Shown: in pieces, positions 61,137-64,000 of the stretch | How positions within the stretch are numbered: position 1 is the stretch's first letter | Layout of the letters: each line of letters opens with the position of its first letter | Assembly (NCBI RefSeq): GCF_001426865.1 | Contig: NZ_LMFO01000023.1 | Span: forward strand, 496,001-560,000 | Reading direction: 5' to 3' | Length of the DNA stretch: 64,000 nucleotides | Source: Paenibacillus sp. Root52 | Lineage (GTDB): Bacteria; Bacillota; Bacilli; Paenibacillales; Paenibacillaceae | Translations under genes and position numbers: made by a program | The notes under the pieces: generated by a model | What the model saw: the letters and a program-made list of their open reading frames with translations, nothing else | What the model was told of the DNA's origin: nothing | Databases searched by the model: none

Positions 61137-63028
61137 GAGGACTCTTTCGACGTATTAGGACTTCGCTTCACCCACAACCGTCGCAAGTCAGGCATCCCAT
61201 ATCCCATCACGCGGTAATCTCGCAGCGATGGATGATGTGAATGCTCCTCCCTGAAGCTATACACAGGCAATAATAACGCCTCCTGAATTAATCGATCCTC
61301 CAGTTGCAGCAAACTCTCCATCCGATCCTCTGGCTCCTGCATCGCCACGATCTGACCGCACTCTCGCTCTAACTCAAGCCTCCAATGATCATCCATTACA
61401 CTGAGAAAGATCGTATTTTGGAACGTGTACATCGTAACGAGACTTCGCATCACATGATCGTCAAAGACTTCTCCAGTGTATATGAGGTCATACGCCTGTA
61501 ATTCATCATGATAAATGGCCTTGACCACATCACCAGGTACAATGTTTACATGTAGACCAATCTGTTCACACCGCTTAGCAAACCAAACCATGTCATGCTC
61601 CATGTTCACGCCCTCTTCAACCCACACGTTCACCATCTCTCCTGCATAATGGCTACGTTTCAACCATGCCGAAGCGCTAATGAGAGAAGGTTCGTCTACA
61701 CCTATATCTACATCTGCACTTACACCTACATCTTCATTTACATCAGCCCACTTCTGTTGTTCCATCTTCTCTTCTCTCAGGTGCTTCTCTGCATCGAACT
61801 GATACATCTTTTCGTCCTGCTGGTTTCCTCGATCATACTTACGCACCAAACTAGATGCCGGCTGGATTGATGATCGATTCAAAGCATCCGCCATGACTTG
61901 TGGATGCATAAGCTCTCGGATGGCACGACGAAAGGATATATCGAGATGAGGGCCTCTTTTGCGCATATTAAACGTCATAAAAACCCCGCCCTGTACTTCA
62001 TGCTGTACCGCATGTGGCTTACCGTCTGGGAATAGCTCCTGTCGGATCATGGGTTCCCCCCGCCCTGCTTGAGGAAGCTGCCAGATCTCTACACGATCGA
62101 TAAACGCACGACCTTGAAAATAGGAGGAGAATACCTCCAAGACTAAGATGTTTGGATCGTTGCGAACCAAGCGATATGGTCCCGTTCCAATCGGATGAAG
62201 CGGGGTTATTTCCACATCTCTTGGCAGAATAGATGCATTGATGCTGCTCATCAAATCAGGAAACATAAAATTGGGTGCATTCAGCACAAAGCGAACCGTC
62301 AAATCGTCAAACGCCTCCACCCTCTGAATCGAGCCGAATAAGGCTTTGCAAGGGTTGTCCACGCTGGATAAGATGCGTTCAAATGTAAATTTCACATCAT
62401 CTGCTTCCAGAACTCTGCCATGGTGAAAGAGCACACCTTTATGTAAATAAAATGTCCATTCCGTTCCCTCTGCGTTGCTCTCCCATGCCATCGCAAGCCC
62501 TGGCTCACAGACATGTTGCTCTGCATTGTAACGCACTAAGCGATCATACACTTCTGCAACGATCCCCACATCGCCCCATACAACAGCCTGGGTTGGATCT
62601 AACGTCTCGAACGACGTCTCCTGAGGAATGCGGAGTGTGTCCACTCTTCCCCGAGCACCATGATCTGAACGAAGACCGAATTGCCCCTGTAATCTATGCA
62701 TTAAATTTTCACGGATGAGAAACGGCAATGATGCAGCCAGTGCGTATGCTTCTTCTATTTTGTTGTTGTGTAGTAGACGTTCAAACCATTCCCCAGCCAC
62801 GTCGTGTAACGGTAAACAAAAAACAAGTATAGACTTTTTGCCTCTTCCCCGCTGCGGGCTCCATCTGACCCAGTCGTTATCCAAAAACTTATTCATAATC
62901 AGATTCATATTACGCATGGTGCAGCACAAATGAGTTGCTAATACACCCATCGTTATCTCTATTTCTTCCTCTTCATGTACATGGGAGAAGATCAACCTAA
63001 GTTGGATATAATGCTCCGTCACTTCCAC
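61106..63028 (-). CDS. SgrR-like regulator with a solute-binding domain
   Basis: A 640-residue protein. The N-terminal 110 residues are a SgrR-type winged helix ('VLATHLCCTMRNMNLIMNKF' and 'WVRWSPQRGRGKKSILVF'). The rest is an extracytoplasmic-type peptide-binding (SBP_bac_5) fold used here as a cytosolic sensor ('EPGLAMAWESNAEGTEWTFY', 'GTGPYRLVRNDPN', 'HPQVMADALNR'). Between them is a stretch of GATGTA-type repeats (about residues 430-450, 'DVNEDVGVSADVDIGVD'). It is divergent from an MFS gene, as in SgrR/SetA pairs. Confidence 0.88.
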   Translation of the reverse strand: MEVTEHYIQLRLIFSHVHEEEEIEITMGVLATHLCCTMRNMNLIMNKFLDNDWVRWSPQRGRGKKSILVFCLPLHDVAGEWFERLLHNNKIEEAYALAASLPFLIRENLMHRLQGQFGLRSDHGARGRVDTLRIPQETSFETLDPTQAVVWGDVGIVAEVYDRLVRYNAEQHVCEPGLAMAWESNAEGTEWTFYLHKGVLFHHGRVLEADDVKFTFERILSSVDNPCKALFGSIQRVEAFDDLTVRFVLNAPNFMFPDLMSSINASILPRDVEITPLHPIGTGPYRLVRNDPNILVLEVFSSYFQGRAFIDRVEIWQLPQAGRGEPMIRQELFPDGKPHAVQHEVQGGVFMTFNMRKRGPHLDISFRRAIRELMHPQVMADALNRSSIQPASSLVRKYDRGNQQDEKMYQFDAEKHLREEKMEQQKWADVNEDVGVSADVDIGVDEPSLISASAWLKRSHYAGEMVNVWVEEGVNMEHDMVWFAKRCEQIGLHVNIVPGDVVKAIYHDELQAYDLIYTGEVFDDHVMRSLVTMYTFQNTIFLSVMDDHWRLELERECGQIVAMQEPEDRMESLLQLEDRLIQEALLLPVYSFREEHSHHPSLRDYRVMGYGMPDLRRLWVKRSPNTSKESSSYSAYIPLW

Positions 63029-63160
63029 AACCGTCCCAGCCTTTCATCGCCTTCACTAAAATATGAAATCCATCTCTGAACTCCTACAGTTTTTCTTCAG
63101 GTTTTTCTTCATTATACTCAGGAAAAGCCGTTTCACCAACGAAAGGAAGATTGAAACCAT

Positions 63161-64000
63161 ATGAGATACACCGAATTACATCGCAATATTCAGATTCGAA
63201 TCATTACCGATTTCTTTACGGATCTGACACAGAAATCCATCATTCCTTTTATGGCGATCTACCTAAGTCTTCAAATTGGTGCAGGCTGGGCAGGCTTGTT
63301 ACTGACGATTAACATTATCGGCTCCATGTTGGTTGGGTTATGGGCTGGGTATTGGTCTGATCGGATTGGAAGAAAGAAATTGATGGTCATTGCTCAAATA
63401 CTCCAGGTATTCGCACTGTTCTGGTTAGCTGCGGCTAACTCTCCATGGCTGAATTCAGTACCTTTAACCTGCTGGATGTTTTTCCTGAGCAGCCTAAGCT
63501 CCGGGATCACTGTTCCGATTGCCAACGCCATGATTGTTGATGTAAGCAGTGAATCTGAACGCCATTATGTATATGGACTGCAATACTGGACAACCAACGC
63601 TGCGATTACGATCGGTGCTTTGATGGGAGGGTTACTGTTTGAATCCTTCCGCTTCATCCTATTTAGTATCGTATGGATTGAGAGCCTAGTCACCTTAGTT
63701 ATCCTTATCTTTTATATTCACGAAACAATGGATAGAAGACATACGATCCTGTCTCACAGGACAACATCAATCGCCCCTAAAAACATCTTCTATACCTACA
63801 TCGATGTCCTTAAAGACACGCGATTTATGGTCTTCCTCACCGCTACTGTATTAGCAATCTCTCTGGAATTTCAATTAGACAAGTATATTGCGGTGAGGCT
63901 AAAAAACGAATTCAGTGCTCAGTTACTCCATTGGAATATCACGGGTTTGCAAATGTTCAGCCTCATTATGGCCATCAACACTGTACTCGTTGTACTCATT
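63161..64000 (+). CDS. MFS transporter (3' end outside window)
   Basis: At least 280 residues and no stop before the end of the window. Helices are clear, and 'GLWAGYWSDRIGRKK' is the MFS motif A between helices 2 and 3. The ATG at 63161-63163 has AAAGGAAG about 11 bases before it. It is divergent from the SgrR-like regulator, which probably controls it. By analogy with SetA a sugar or drug exporter is likely, but the substrate is unknown. Confidence 0.9.
   Translation, partial: MRYTELHRNIQIRIITDFFTDLTQKSIIPFMAIYLSLQIGAGWAGLLLTINIIGSMLVGLWAGYWSDRIGRKKLMVIAQILQVFALFWLAAANSPWLNSVPLTCWMFFLSSLSSGITVPIANAMIVDVSSESERHYVYGLQYWTTNAAITIGALMGGLLFESFRFILFSIVWIESLVTLVILIFYIHETMDRRHTILSHRTTSIAPKNIFYTYIDVLKDTRFMVFLTATVLAISLEFQLDKYIAVRLKNEFSAQLLHWNITGLQMFSLIMAINTVLVVLI

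Overview
The window looks like chromosome from a Paenibacillus-type bacterium (Bacillota, monoderm, spore-forming). Points for this are strong purine-rich ribosome sites with frequent TTG and GTG starts, the alr-ndoAI-ndoA cluster preceded by a ydcC-like lipoprotein gene, a CmpA sporulation peptide, a ydaO-type c-di-AMP riboswitch, a Firmicute-style Tad pilus operon without a secretin, and GlnR/TnrA-type control of urease.

Layout. 1-5.1 kb: the tail of a beta-propeller-like protein, a sulfate ABC importer operon read leftwards (cysT-cysW-cysA-binding protein), and a YjbQ-family protein. 5.3-15.6 kb: housekeeping genes (TetR regulator, yvyE, pgi, ppnP, tkt, purU, nfo, a DUF2621 protein, a TIGR01777 epimerase). 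15.6-26.6 kb: a ten-gene Tad/Flp pilus operon read leftwards: TadZ, TadA, TadB, TadC, Flp pilin, TadE-like, a TadG-like protein with an apparent CTG start, a second TadE-like protein, prepilin peptidase, FHA protein. Its promoter is followed at once by an intrinsic-terminator hairpin, which looks like an attenuator. 26.7-35.4 kb: small metabolic and stress genes (VOC protein, lipoprotein, DCC thioredoxin-like, Ohr, MntH, HAD phosphatase, Gpx, GNAT). Among them a c-di-AMP riboswitch stands before a small protein resembling a lone RCK_N (TrkA-N) domain.

35.5-44.3 kb: a urease region bounded by two near-identical tRNA-Leu(GAG) genes. It holds a stand-alone second UreF, a small XRE protein, a PAS protein ending in a double-CxxC domain, and ureABC-ureF-ureG-ureD behind a perfect GlnR/TnrA box. 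There is no ureE; UreG instead carries a His-rich tail. tRNA-Lys and tRNA-Glu follow.

44.5-64 kb: a DeoR/HAD pair, a flavin reductase divergent from an ArsR regulator, tRNA-Ser and tRNA-Asn, SprT-like, cmpA, tex, a GH36 alpha-galactosidase with an operator-like palindrome at its promoter, the ndoA/ndoAI toxin-antitoxin pair with alr and ydcC, a serine hydrolase, and an SgrR-like regulator divergent from an MFS exporter cut by the window end.

Intergenic space carries several non-coding repeats: a 168-bp and a 160-bp MITE-like element without transposase, decayed relatives, and a 24-bp direct repeat that includes the 3' end of tRNA-Ser. I see no CRISPR array, prophage or transposase. Nothing here was checked by database search; family names rest on recognised motifs.
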